This document shows positions 54,505-63,626 of a DNA stretch of 64,000 nt, in pieces (the stretch's first letter is position 1; each line of letters opens with the position of its first letter). A program made the translations under genes and the position numbers. The stretch is from Hyphomicrobium sp. (GTDB taxonomy: Bacteria; Pseudomonadota; Alphaproteobacteria; Rhizobiales; Hyphomicrobiaceae): the NCBI GenBank assembly GCA_013141015.1, contig JABFRT010000043.1:1-64000 (forward strand), read 5' to 3'. The notes under the pieces are model-generated. The model made no database searches and was not told where the DNA came from. It worked only from the letters and a program-made list of their open reading frames with translations.

Positions 54505-55674
54505 TCACAGTCTCGTGGTTTTCATAGTCTCGCGGCGGAACCGCCACAGCGTATCAGGCTCAAGCGGCCGTGTTTCGGCCAGCGACAATTCAACCGGGCC
54601 GATCTGGTGTTGTAGAGCCTTTCGCGCCCGCGATTCATTGGCCGTGCCCCGCGCCGGATCAGCCGCCATGTAGAGTACGACCTCATCAACCAGCGAGGCA
54701 TGCGCGAACGACCGCCACATGCCGGGCCCGCCTTCAACCAGCAGCCGCGTGATGCCGCGGGCAACCAGCTCTTCCACGACAGCGGGCAGCCACAGCTTGC
54801 CGACGACCGTTGGCACGGCAATCGTCTCGACGCCGAACGCATCCTCGCGCAACTGCCGCCGGGCGGGGTCTGCGTCTTCACTGCAAAAAATCCAGAACGG
54901 CGCACGCTCGGGCAGCCAATCGGGCGCCTGCAATGTGGTCTTGGCCATCCGGCTATCCGGCCGCTCGTTCAAATGGCGCGACAGCATCACCCGCACCGGC
55001 AAGCGCTGGCTCAAGCCCGGCAAGCGGCAGGTTAGCAGTGGATCGTCATCGCGGACAGTGCCTTCGCCAACCAAGATTGCATCATGCCGGGCGCGCAGCA
55101 GATGGCCATGCGCGCGCGCGTTTGCTCCCGTCACAAACACGGGCGCATCACCGCCGCCGCGCGCGATCTCACCATTCGCGTTCAACGCCAGTTTGAGCGT
55201 CACCAGCGGACGTCGTTCCGTTACGCGGACGATATGGCCACGCGTAATCCAGCGCGCGTCTTTGGCGCCAACACCGCGCACCACTTCGATGCCGGCCGCA
55301 CGCAAGCGATCCAGCCCCCGGCCCGCGACGCGCGGATCAGGGTCTTCAATCGCGACCACCGCACGTTTCAATCCCGCTGCGACAATCGCATCCGAACAAG
55401 GGCCCGTGTGGCCGTGATGCGAGCACGGCTCCAGCGTCACGTAAATCGTCGCCCCTCGCGTTCGGTCGCCAGCCAGCGCAATCGCCTGCGTCTCGGCATG
55501 CGGACGCCCGCCCTTGGCCGTCACTGAGCGCGCTATCAGCTCGCCAGTTGCTTCGTTCGCGATCACCGCGCCGACCGATGGATTGGGCGCCGTTTGCCCA
55601 AGCCCCCGCTCCGCCATGCGCAACGCGATGGCCATCATGTGGGTGTCGAAAGAGGTGGCGTTTTTCAGATCCAA
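54505..55674 (-). CDS. ribD: Bifunctional pyrimidine deaminase/reductase RibD
   Basis: 389 residues. The deaminase zinc site is HAETQAI and VTLEPCSHHGHTGPC; the reductase domain starts near residue 150 (RPLVTLKLALNANGEIA) and ends with LLVEGGPGMWRSF. First gene of the rib operon. No FMN riboswitch is visible upstream; a palindromic repeat occupies that gap. Confidence 0.95.
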   Translation of the reverse strand: MDLKNATSFDTHMMAIALRMAERGLGQTAPNPSVGAVIANEATGELIARSVTAKGGRPHAETQAIALAGDRTRGATIYVTLEPCSHHGHTGPCSDAIVAAGLKRAVVAIEDPDPRVAGRGLDRLRAAGIEVVRGVGAKDARWITRGHIVRVTERRPLVTLKLALNANGEIARGGGDAPVFVTGANARAHGHLLRARHDAILVGEGTVRDDDPLLTCRLPGLSQRLPVRVMLSRHLNERPDSRMAKTTLQAPDWLPERAPFWIFCSEDADPARRQLREDAFGVETIAVPTVVGKLWLPAVVEELVARGITRLLVEGGPGMWRSFAHASLVDEVVLYMAADPARGTANESRARKALQHQIGPVELSLAETRPLEPDTLWRFRRETMKTTRL

Positions 55675-55696
55675 AGTACACTACTCGCAACTACGG

Positions 55697-55882
55697 CACC
55701 CCTCCCCTCAGGGCAGGGGCCCGCGGCGCAGGCGGCAATTCGCGGTGAGGTGTGGGGCTGAACAGGTGCATTCATTGATGCAAGATGGTGGCCCGCGACG
55801 GCCGGTATCCATCGTGCGACTATCCAACATCCTGCCCGCATCTTCTCCCCACCCCTAACCCCTCGCCGCTGGGGAGGGGGAT
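55697..55882. repeat. CT/GA-rich palindromic element between nrdR and ribD
   Basis: Outer arms CACCCCTCCCCT...CAGGGGC at the left and CTTCTCCCC...CTGGGGAGGGGG at the right, with smaller palindromes between. Same general class as 29347-29463. It separates nrdR from the downstream rib genes and makes a common transcript less certain. Confidence 0.55.
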
Positions 55883-55908
55883 ATTCTTCGTGAACGCGAC
55901 GACATAAC

Positions 55909-56421
55909 TCAGGTTTGCTTGTCGATGTCTCCGCCACTGAAATCGTCAGCATCGTCGCGATTGCGAGCGCCATCGCTGGCCAGTTCTCGCAAAACCGCTT
56001 GGAAATCGGCGGTATCTCTGAAATCGCGGTAAACGGAGGCAAAACGGACATAAGCGACGGGGTCCAGTTCGCGCAACGCGGCTATCACCAGTTCGCCAAT
56101 TTCAGCCGACGTAATTTCAACTTCGCCCGAGCTTTCGAGCTGCCGCACAAGGCCCGTCACCAAGCGCTCGATCCGCTCCGGCTCGATCGGGCGCTTGCGA
56201 AGCGCGACTTCAATCGAACGCGAGAGCTTGTCGCGGTTGAACGGGACTTTGCGTCCGGACTTTTTCACCACAATCAGATCGCGCAACTGCACGCGCTCAA
56301 ACGTCGTGAAACGCCCGCCGCAATCGGAACAGATGCGCCGCCGCCTAATCGCCGAATTTTCATCCGACGGTCGGCTGTCTTTGACTTGTGAATTCTCGCT
56401 TCCGCAAAACGGGCAGCGCAT
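55909..56421 (-). CDS. nrdR: Transcriptional repressor NrdR
   Basis: 170 residues, full length. Zinc ribbon [15 protein letters not shown]...[10 protein letters not shown], then the ATP-cone domain ([20 protein letters not shown]). It represses ribonucleotide reductase genes according to dATP/ATP. ATG follows directly after the stop of the inserted membrane-protein gene. Confidence 0.97.
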   Translation of the reverse strand: MRCPFCGSENSQVKDSRPSDENSAIRRRRICSDCGGRFTTFERVQLRDLIVVKKSGRKVPFNRDKLSRSIEVALRKRPIEPERIERLVTGLVRQLESSGEVEITSAEIGELVIAALRELDPVAYVRFASVYRDFRDTADFQAVLRELASDGARNRDDADDFSGGDIDKQT

Positions 56422-56982
56422 CTATTTGACCCCGATGACTTCCAAACAGCTGCGGTAAACCATCCAAATTTTCTCGGCTAGGTATAAATGTATGGAAAGG
56501 ACGGGAATGCAAAAAAGAATGGTGCCCAGCGCCAAACCAAGTCCTTTCTGAACAAATAGGAGCATGATCAACATGCCCAGAATGATCAGAAGTGAAGCAA
56601 CAACCGCTACAGCCAAAACTCCAATGAATGGCCAAAAAATCTCATAGATGTCCTTGACCAAATATTTGTTGTCACTTTTCAAGCGTTGCATACTCGCTTT
56701 TTGGTAATTCGAATAGGCCAAGCTCGCGACGCCTAGTATCGCCCATAGGAATAGAGGGTATATGCTGGAGGATTGCTGTTGTTGATTGAAGAGCCGGAAC
56801 GTCAACATGACAGCAAAGAGAGTAACGAATATCCAGCCAGAAAACCAAGATCCTAAATAGCTATGGCGGCGCAGCCTGCATACGCGGCTAAAGGCATCCC
56901 TCTCGCCCTCGACCGGCAGTATGAGGAGCAGCGCCACATACATCGGCGACTTGCTGCAGGCCTTCAGGTCGAGCTGAAACAT
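56422..56982 (-). CDS. Hypothetical membrane protein inserted between higA and nrdR
   Basis: 186 residues with four membrane segments (WIFVTLFAVMLTFRLF; IYPLFLWAILGVASLAY; FWPFIGVLAVAVVASLLIILGMLIMLLF; LGTILFCIPVLSIHLYLA). Its DNA is clearly AT-richer than the neighbours, a sign of transfer. The stop abuts the nrdR start, so nrdR may now be translated from this gene's mRNA. No family recognised. Confidence 0.7.
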   Translation of the reverse strand: MFQLDLKACSKSPMYVALLLILPVEGERDAFSRVCRLRRHSYLGSWFSGWIFVTLFAVMLTFRLFNQQQQSSSIYPLFLWAILGVASLAYSNYQKASMQRLKSDNKYLVKDIYEIFWPFIGVLAVAVVASLLIILGMLIMLLFVQKGLGLALGTILFCIPVLSIHLYLAEKIWMVYRSCLEVIGVK

Positions 56983-57100
56983 AATGTGACGCTCCTAAAA
57001 GGCCTGCAGCTCTCAATGAATGCCCGCAGTTGCCAGCTGGCCTATGGGCCCTTGCGCCAATCGGGCGCGGTGCTTGCATCTACTTTGATGTCTTAGCCCC

Positions 57101-57430
57101 TCAAGCCGCTTTCCGGGGCTTCCGCCCAGCAACGACCGCCTTCGAGAGATCATACATCATCTGCAGGTTCATCCAGAACTCGGGCGACGTGCCAAAGCGG
57201 TCTGCCAGCCGCAAGGCCGTGTCAGCCGTCATATTTCGACGCCCGGCCACCATCTCCGTCAGCCGGTTGGCCGGCACTCCAAGTTCGGCAGCAAGCGCGC
57301 TGGCGCTGATTTTTAAGGGCACCAGGAACTCCTGGGCCAGCATTTCACCCGGGTGCGTTGTGATCCGCTTGGTCTGCCGGATGTCGTCTGGCCGTGCCAT
57401 CTTCGTCCGGCCTCTCACGTCTCGCGTCAT
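57101..57430 (-). CDS. higA: HigA-family antitoxin (XRE helix-turn-helix)
   Basis: 109 residues, or 99 from ATG 57400 (MARPDDIRQTKRITTHPGEML). The HTH is ISASALAAELGVPANRLTEMVAGRRNMTADTALRLADRFG, followed by the family's SPEFWMNLQMMYDLSKA. It neutralises the toxin encoded just upstream and represses the pair's promoter. Confidence 0.93.
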   Translation of the reverse strand: MTRDVRGRTKMARPDDIRQTKRITTHPGEMLAQEFLVPLKISASALAAELGVPANRLTEMVAGRRNMTADTALRLADRFGTSPEFWMNLQMMYDLSKAVVAGRKPRKAA

Positions 57431-57436
57431 AACAAC

Positions 57437-57724
57437 TCATCCCTTGTGATAATCAACGATTTCGACGTCAGCAGCGCCGTTGGCAGTCCATCGGAAGCAG
57501 AGCCGCCATTGATCGTTGATTCGTATCGAGTGCTGACCTTCGCGGTCACCCTTGAGGGCCTCAAGGCGGTTATTCGGCGGCACACGCAAATCCTCAAGAT
57601 GTACCGCTGCACGCAACGCATCGATCTTGCGCAGAGCCACCGACGATGCGGCCTGCCAGCCTTTTTTCGTTTTGCCGGTTAAAACAAAGTCTGCCGTCGC
57701 GTCATCGGCAAAGCTGATAATCAT
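57437..57724 (-). CDS. higB: HigB-family toxin (RelE-like mRNA interferase)
   Basis: 95 residues: RKIDALRAAVHLEDLRVPPNNRLEALKGDREGQHSIRINDQWRLCFRW and VEIVDYHKG are the family hallmarks. Toxin-first gene order with a six-base gap to the antitoxin is typical of higBA. It cleaves mRNA in the ribosome. Confidence 0.94.
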   Translation of the reverse strand: MIISFADDATADFVLTGKTKKGWQAASSVALRKIDALRAAVHLEDLRVPPNNRLEALKGDREGQHSIRINDQWRLCFRWTANGAADVEIVDYHKG

Positions 57725-57812
57725 CGCACATGTACGTCATGCGTACGGCATATTGTCAAGGCCTGAATATGGGATCGCTTAGGCCAACAGAAACTGCACG
57801 TCGGGCCGCTCC

Positions 57813-57843
57813 AAATAAAAACGGCGAGGCACGCGCCTCGCCG
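57813..57843 (-). terminator. Rho-independent terminator of glyA
   Basis: Minus strand: CGGCGAGGC, GCGT loop, GCCTCGCCG, then TTTTTATTT. The 130 bases between it and the glyA stop are extremely GC-rich and hold further palindromes (GGGCC/GGCCC, GCGCGC types). Confidence 0.92.
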
Positions 57844-57972
57844 CTTGATTTCGAACGGGTACCGCCAGCCACTTCGGGCCAATGGCCCGAGCCGCCAAGG
57901 GCGGCCGCGGCAAGCCGCGCCCCGCCGGAGCGGCCCCGCGCGCCTTAGCGCGGGATCGGCCGCGTGAGGCCA

Positions 57973-59277
57973 TTAAGCGTAGATCGGGAACCGGGCGCAC
58001 AGCGCTTCGGCCTTGGCCTTTACGGCGGCTTCAACAGCCGCATTACCTTCTTCGCCGTTCTTGGCGAGACCATCCAGCACTTCGGTGATCAGGCGGCCGA
58101 TCTCCTGGAACTCGGCAACGCCGAAGCCTCGCGTGGTGCCCGCTGGCGTACCCAGGCGGATGCCCGATGTGACCATGGGCTTCGCCGGGTCAAACGGAAT
58201 GCCGTTCTTGTTGCAGGTGATGTGGGCGCGGCCAAGCGACTTTTCAGCAATGTTGCCGGTTAGATTCTTCGGACGCAGATCGACGAGAATGAGGTGCGAA
58301 TCCGTGCCGCCCGAAACCAGCGCGAAGCCGTTCTTGACGAGCACTTCACCCATCGCACGCGCATTGTCCATGACGTTCTTGATGTAAACCTTGAAGTCCG
58401 GCTGCAGGGCTTCGCCGAACGCGACGGCCTTGGCGGCAATCACGTGCATCAATGGGCCACCCTGGATGCCGGGGAAGATTGCCGAGTTGAACTTCTTCGC
58501 CAAGTCTTCGTCGTTCGTCAAAATCATTCCACCGCGCGGACCGCGCAGTGTTTTATGCGTAGTTGTGGTGGCGACGTGGCAATGCGGGAATGGGTTCGGA
58601 TACATACCGGCTGCAACGAGGCCTGCAACGTGGGCCATGTCGACCAGGAAGTGGGCGCCGACTTCGTCCGCAATTGCGCGGAAGGCTGCGAAGTCGATCT
58701 TACGTGGATAGGCAGAGCCACCGGCGATGATGATGCGCGGCTTGTGCTCAAGCGCCAGCTTGCGCACTTCGTCCATGTCGATCAGGTGCGTGTCTGGCTT
58801 GACCATGTAGTGGACAGCCTTGAACCACTTGCCCGACTGGTTGACCGGCGCGCCGTGAGTCAAGTGACCGCCAGCTGCCAGCGACAGGCCGAGAATCGTG
58901 TCGCCCGGCTTGGCGAGCGCGTTGAACACGCCCTGGTTGGCCTGCGAGCCTGAGTTCGGCTGAACGTTGGCGAAGTTGCAGCCGAACAGCTTCTTGGCGC
59001 GCTCAATTGCAAGTTCTTCGGCGATATCGACGAACTGGCAGCCGCCGTAGTATCGCTTGCCCGGATAGCCCTCGGCGTACTTGTTGGTCAGCACCGATCC
59101 AGCGGCGTCAAGGACGGCCTGCGAGACGATGTTCTCCGACGCGATCAATTCGATCTCGTGCTGCTGGCGGCCGAATTCCTTCTGGATGGCGCTGAACAGT
59201 TCTGGATCGGTTTCCGAGAGATGCGACTTAAAAAAACGCGAGGTGGAGGCATTCGCAGCAGCCGGTGCGGTCGACAT
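57973..59277 (-). CDS. glyA: Serine hydroxymethyltransferase
   Basis: 434 residues, GAGGGA ribosome-binding site. PLP lysine in [20 protein letters not shown]; also [19 protein letters not shown] and [20 protein letters not shown]. It makes glycine and one-carbon units, and the glycine feeds the ALA synthase encoded next door (59477). In many alphaproteobacteria glyA is followed by nrdR; here higBA and a membrane gene lie between. Confidence 0.98.
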   Translation of the reverse strand: MSTAPAAANASTSRFFKSHLSETDPELFSAIQKEFGRQQHEIELIASENIVSQAVLDAAGSVLTNKYAEGYPGKRYYGGCQFVDIAEELAIERAKKLFGCNFANVQPNSGSQANQGVFNALAKPGDTILGLSLAAGGHLTHGAPVNQSGKWFKAVHYMVKPDTHLIDMDEVRKLALEHKPRIIIAGGSAYPRKIDFAAFRAIADEVGAHFLVDMAHVAGLVAAGMYPNPFPHCHVATTTTHKTLRGPRGGMILTNDEDLAKKFNSAIFPGIQGGPLMHVIAAKAVAFGEALQPDFKVYIKNVMDNARAMGEVLVKNGFALVSGGTDSHLILVDLRPKNLTGNIAEKSLGRAHITCNKNGIPFDPAKPMVTSGIRLGTPAGTTRGFGVAEFQEIGRLITEVLDGLAKNGEEGNAAVEAAVKAKAEALCARFPIYA

Positions 59278-59476
59278 GGGTCGTTCCCTCTATTTTCTGG
59301 TGTGTTTCGTTGAGCAGACGGGGCCGTCCGGACAGCGCCGGAGACCGCTTGAACCTGATACGATAGTAGGGCGGCGTTGGAGCACGCTCAACACCCTTGA
59401 GGGTAGCCTAAAGCGCGTAAAAACCGCGCGGCAACCTACCCAGGTGGGCGTTGCTTCGCGGCGCGCGTGAGACCGG

Positions 59477-60709
59477 TTACTCAGCGGCCTGCTTATGCGT
59501 TTCTTCCAGCGCCAACGGGCACTTGGCCCACAGTTCGGTCAACGACGCAACCAAGTGATCCATGTCGGCGTCGGTGTGCTGGGGCGACGGCGTCAGGCGC
59601 AGCCGCTCGGTGCCCCGTGGAACCGTCGGGTAGTTGATCGGCTGGACGTAGATACCGTGCTGGAACAGCAGGATATCGGTCAGATGTTTGCAACGCACGG
59701 GATCTGCGACCAGCACCGGTACGATGTGGCTTGGCCCGGAAATGACCGGCAGGTCAGCCGCCATCAAGCGGCGCTTCAGCGTGCGTGCGCGTTCCTGATG
59801 CATTTCGCGCTCGGCTGAACTGCCTTTCAAATGGCGGATCGAGGCGAGTGCACCAGCTGCAATTACCGGCGCCAGCGACGTCGTGAAAATAAAGCCCGGC
59901 GCATACGAGCGCACCGCATCGCACAGCACCTTGGACGCCGCGATGTAACCGCCCATCACGCCGAAGCCCTTGGCCAGCGTGCCGTTGATCACATCGACGC
60001 GATCCATCACGCCGTCACGTTCGGCAATGCCGCCGCCGCGCGGGCCGTACATGCCAACCGCATGCACTTCATCGAGATAGGTGAGCGCGTTATATTTCTT
60101 GGCGAGTTCGCAGATCCGGCCAATCGGCGCAACGTGGCCGTCCATCGAATAGACGCTCTCGAACGCGATGATCTTTGGCGTGTCGAGCGGAACGGATTTG
60201 AGTTTGGCTTCGAGGTCGGCGACGTCGTTGTGAAGGAAGATCTTTTTGGGGCCGCGGCCATTGCGAATGCCGGCGATCATCGACGCGTGGTTCTTCTCAT
60301 CCGAGAACACGACGCAGCCGGGCAACAATTGAATGAGGGTCGAGAGTGCCGCTTCATTGGCAACGAAAGCGCTCGTGAATAAAAGCGCCGATTCCTTGCC
60401 GTGCAAATCGGCGATCTCGCGCTCAAGTTCGACGTGATAGTGGGTGGTGCCGGAAATATTACGCGTGCCACCAGAGCCAGCGCCAACCGAGTCGATTGCC
60501 TCGTGCATCGCGGCCAACACCTTCGGGTGCTGTCCCATGCCCAGATAGTCGTTCGAGCACCACACCGTGATCGGGCGGATTTCATCAGACTGGACGAAAT
60601 CAGCCTTCGGGAAGTCGCCGCGATGGCGCTTCACGTCCGCGAACACGCGATATCGCCCTTCGCGCTTCACAGCATCGACGGCTTCAGTCAGCTTCTGCTC
60701 GTAGGTCAT
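59477..60709 (-). CDS. hemA: 5-aminolevulinate synthase
   Basis: 410 residues. PLP lysine in [20 protein letters not shown]; further [47 protein letters not shown]. It condenses glycine with succinyl-CoA, the C4 route of alphaproteobacteria. A C-terminal tail ([12 protein letters not shown]) follows the core. Confidence 0.98.
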   Translation of the reverse strand: MTYEQKLTEAVDAVKREGRYRVFADVKRHRGDFPKADFVQSDEIRPITVWCSNDYLGMGQHPKVLAAMHEAIDSVGAGSGGTRNISGTTHYHVELEREIADLHGKESALLFTSAFVANEAALSTLIQLLPGCVVFSDEKNHASMIAGIRNGRGPKKIFLHNDVADLEAKLKSVPLDTPKIIAFESVYSMDGHVAPIGRICELAKKYNALTYLDEVHAVGMYGPRGGGIAERDGVMDRVDVINGTLAKGFGVMGGYIAASKVLCDAVRSYAPGFIFTTSLAPVIAAGALASIRHLKGSSAEREMHQERARTLKRRLMAADLPVISGPSHIVPVLVADPVRCKHLTDILLFQHGIYVQPINYPTVPRGTERLRLTPSPQHTDADMDHLVASLTELWAKCPLALEETHKQAAE

Positions 60710-61125
60710 GAAACAGCTTCACTCCCAAGACACGTTTTTTAGCCTTATCGCGCGACTAAGCGTTGCCGGCTAGTGCTCATTCGTCGCGCACATCAGATAA
60801 CGTCTGCGGTCCCGGATTATGCCCGGGGTAACGCAACTGTAATCTACAGCCGCCTTTGGCATTTTCGCGGCCAAACCGGATGCGCGCCTGCACTCCCTGT
60901 TAGCTTAAGAGATTCACCAGCAATTTGTCCAAAGTCAAAAACGCCGCCGCTGACCTGGTAACATCCGGTCGCAGGCACCAAGCCGGGCGGCTGGCATTGC
61001 GGCGCACAACGGAACCGTGCCTGCACGACAATCACGCACAGGTGGGCGCAGCTATGATGGTCAAGGCGCAACCTTTAGCGACAAAGCTCGGCCCGCACGG
61101 CAAACCTACAGGTCCCGCGAAACGA
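60710..61125. other. Intergenic region between hemA and ldtP
   Basis: About 415 bases with no convincing gene. It carries the hemA promoter and the 3' side of ldtP. No FNR-type TTGAT-N4-ATCAA box was found by eye. Confidence 0.4.
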
Positions 61126-62415
61126 TCAGTAAGCCGCCGCCACAGCGCCGACGCCATCACGCTGATAAAGGTCGCGGCGGAACTGGACGATGCCGTCCTC
61201 GGTGGCCCAGGCGGTCACATAAACAAAATGCAGCTGGACCGGCTTTTTCAGGCGCACATCGAGACGCTCACCCGATTCCTTCATCTTGGCCACGCGCTCC
61301 TTGTTCCACCCGCCCTGGTCGGCGAGTATCCACTCAGCCAGATGCTCGATGTTGTGAACGCGGATGCAGCCCGACGATGCCGAGCGGAAGTTGCGGCCGA
61401 AAATCGTCTCCGACGGCGTGTCGTGCATATAAACCGAATGCGCGCTGTCGAAATTGATCTTCAGGAACCCAAGCGGGTTTTCTTTGCCCGGCTGCTGGCT
61501 GTACGTGTAGCGGCCCGGTGTCACCTTGGTCCAATCGATCTTGTCGGGATCGACCTTCTTGCCGTTACCTTCGTAGGCGTCGATATGGAACTTGTGGAGC
61601 ACATTCTGCCCCTTTTTCTGCATCTCGCGGCCGCGCGGGATCAGGTCCTCTGATTCAACGGTCGGCGGCATCCGCCACATCGGATTGAAATTGAGGTCGG
61701 TGATCGCCGACTTGAGCAGTGGTGTCTGGCGGTCGATTTTGCCGACGACGCCCGCATAGCGCGCAACGATCTGGCCATTCTCGACGGCTTCGATGTGGGC
61801 CGACGGAATGTTGACGACGATGTATTTCTTGCCCGTCGATGAGGCGAGGTCCGACAACCGGCTAAGATTGGTTTTCAGCTGTTTCAGCCGCGCGGCCGCG
61901 GGCACATTCAACGCGGCAACCGTACGCTTATCGACGATGCCGGTCGGCGTCAGGCCGTTCGACGCCTGGAACCGCATGACAGCCTTTTCCAGCGTCAGAT
62001 CGAAACTCGTCGAAGTTGCATCATCATCCTTGAGGTCGCCCGACGCGGCCAGACGTTTGCGCAACAGGATCACAGCCGGATCGCTGCCGCCGGCCTGCAT
62101 CTGCTGCACTGGCAGCGGCGCCCATCCGCCGGCCGCCACGATCGCTTCATAGCGCTTGATCGCGGCTTTGGTCGGCTCGATGTTGCTTTTGGAAAGCGTG
62201 GCGAAACCCTTGGGCGGGTTTGCTTCCCATTCACGGATGAACTCGCGGTCGTAGGTGTTCGTGGACGGGCCGTTGCCGGTCGGGCCGGACTGGATCCAGC
62301 TGAAATCCTGAGCCGAAGCCGGACCTGCCGCCGCAACCGTTAGACTCACAATCCCCAGCGCCAACAGGCTAAGAACATTAGTGATTGACCGCACGTATTG
62401 AGATTTACCTGCCAC
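61126..62415 (-). CDS. ldtP: Murein L,D-transpeptidase LdtP-like, copy 2
   Basis: 429 residues if started at GTG 62415 (VAGKSQYVRSITNVLSLLALG); GTG 62394 is possible. Signal peptide ends ASAQ. PG-binding-like region (EKAVMRFQASNGLTPTGIVDKRTVAALNV) precedes the YkuD domain with KYIVVNIPSAHIEAVE, VYMHDTPSETIFGRNFRSASSGCIRV (catalytic Cys) and PVQLHFVYVTAWATEDGIVQFRRDLYQRD. It is downstream of ldtR in the same orientation, the arrangement known from Liberibacter and Sinorhizobium, where LdtR activates ldtP. It shares overall layout with the protein at 49008. Confidence 0.88.
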   Translation of the reverse strand: MAGKSQYVRSITNVLSLLALGIVSLTVAAAGPASAQDFSWIQSGPTGNGPSTNTYDREFIREWEANPPKGFATLSKSNIEPTKAAIKRYEAIVAAGGWAPLPVQQMQAGGSDPAVILLRKRLAASGDLKDDDATSTSFDLTLEKAVMRFQASNGLTPTGIVDKRTVAALNVPAAARLKQLKTNLSRLSDLASSTGKKYIVVNIPSAHIEAVENGQIVARYAGVVGKIDRQTPLLKSAITDLNFNPMWRMPPTVESEDLIPRGREMQKKGQNVLHKFHIDAYEGNGKKVDPDKIDWTKVTPGRYTYSQQPGKENPLGFLKINFDSAHSVYMHDTPSETIFGRNFRSASSGCIRVHNIEHLAEWILADQGGWNKERVAKMKESGERLDVRLKKPVQLHFVYVTAWATEDGIVQFRRDLYQRDGVGAVAAAY

Positions 62416-62881
62416 GTCGCCCTCGAATTTTGACCAGACTTTACGTCTGCGCTGCTGAAACAGCGCCAGCGCCCTCGAACTCGGAACCCGGGCACATCCT
62501 ACCGTATAGGGCTGTGCGAAATGACTTAATGAAAAGTTTCGATCTGCGAAATGCCAACCGCACGTGCCAAACGCGACACAGTCAGCGGCGCGCCGGGATG
62601 AAATACCCGAGCTAAGGCATAGGATATTGCAATTTGTACCGGCTTGCGAGCCGGTAAGGCTCTCGTCCGCCATATTTTTCGCGTGCGAAGCCGCGGCGCA
62701 ACATGTGGCCCGATACCCGCGCAGAGCAGGCGGGCGCGGCCCCTCGAAAACGGCAAAGGCCGCCCCGCCTTGCAGCGGAACGGCCTTTTGGCCAACCTAC
62801 ATTCGATCAGTCCTTCATTGGCGCCCATCCCCCCAAACCCTGATCCCCCGATCAGGCTTGGCGCCTCCGAATGATTTGAAC
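62416..62881. promoter_or_regulatory. ldtR-ldtP intergenic region with palindromes
   Basis: About 465 bases without a supported gene. ACCGGCT-TGCG-AGCCGGT (62638-62655) is a perfect seven-bp palindrome some 220 bases before the ldtP start and could be an operator. AAAGGCCG...CGGCCTTTT (62755-62790) forms a terminator-like stem past the ldtR stop. The ldtP promoter and LdtR site are expected here; I cannot assign them to bases. Confidence 0.45.
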
Positions 62882-63391
62882 TTAGAGGCGGTAACGAATC
62901 TGGTCCGACCAGAAGCGTTCCAGGCGAACCAGCGCCTTGTTCAGTCCCTTGAAGTCGTCGCCCGAGATTTCGCCAACAGCCTGCACCGAGCCAAGCTGGC
63001 GGTGATACAGTTTGTGGACGATATCGCAGGCATCCATGCCCTTGCCGGTCAACGATACGCGCACCGAGCGGCGGTCCGTATCCGAACGCTTGTAGTGAAT
63101 GTAGCCCATATCGACGAGCTTCTTGAGATTGTACGAGACGTTCGATCCCAAGTAGTAGCCGCGCGACTTGAGTTCGCCAGCCGTCAGTTCGCTTTCGCCG
63201 ATGTTATAGAGCAGCAAAGCCTGGACGCTGTTGAGTTCAGCGCCGCCCTGGCGGTCGAACTCGTCCTTGATGACATCGAGCAGAAGACGATGCAAACGTT
63301 CGATCAAACGCAACGCTTGCAGATATTCGGTGCGGAAGCTTTCATCCTGCACCGGCGCGTTAGCCCGCGCTGCATTAAACGCTAAACTCAT
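62882..63391 (-). CDS. ldtR: MarR-family transcriptional regulator LdtR
   Basis: 169 residues, GAGG ribosome-binding site. Winged helix: LNSVQALLLYNIGESELTAGELKSRGYYLGSNVSYNLKKLVDMGYIHYKRSDTDRRSVRVSLTGKG, with the dimer helices RTEYLQALRLIERLHRLLLDVI and GLNKALVRLERFWSDQI. This matches LdtR, which senses small molecules and controls L,D-transpeptidase and osmotic tolerance genes. Upstream (63440-63480) ATTTAGTC occurs twice ten bases apart on the minus strand, in an AT-rich segment that may be its own promoter or operator. Confidence 0.9.
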   Translation of the reverse strand: MSLAFNAARANAPVQDESFRTEYLQALRLIERLHRLLLDVIKDEFDRQGGAELNSVQALLLYNIGESELTAGELKSRGYYLGSNVSYNLKKLVDMGYIHYKRSDTDRRSVRVSLTGKGMDACDIVHKLYHRQLGSVQAVGEISGDDFKGLNKALVRLERFWSDQIRYRL

Positions 63392-63626
63392 ACCCTTGCC
63401 TCTTACCTGTTTGACGCTTCCCGATTATTCCGGGTTGAGCAAACCATAACGCAGAGGACTAAATGGCGACTAAATAGATATAGTAAAAGAATACTTCCAA
63501 GGGGTGCGGGGAAGGCTTTTTTAATAGGAATTCGCGGCAAACGCCGGACATAGATAATTTGGCTTTAACGCAATGCACGCAATTTTATCCGATTGGAATT
63601 GCCTTCAAATCTACTCGAAAAACCCA

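Noticed and set aside
55675-55908. FMN riboswitch ahead of ribD
   Set aside because: None of the conserved RFN blocks are present; the gap is filled by a dispersed palindromic repeat.
62526-62828. 100-residue minus-strand open frame between ldtR and ldtP
   Set aside because: It has no ribosome-binding site and no family features, and it overlaps the terminator-like stem and palindromes of the regulatory region.
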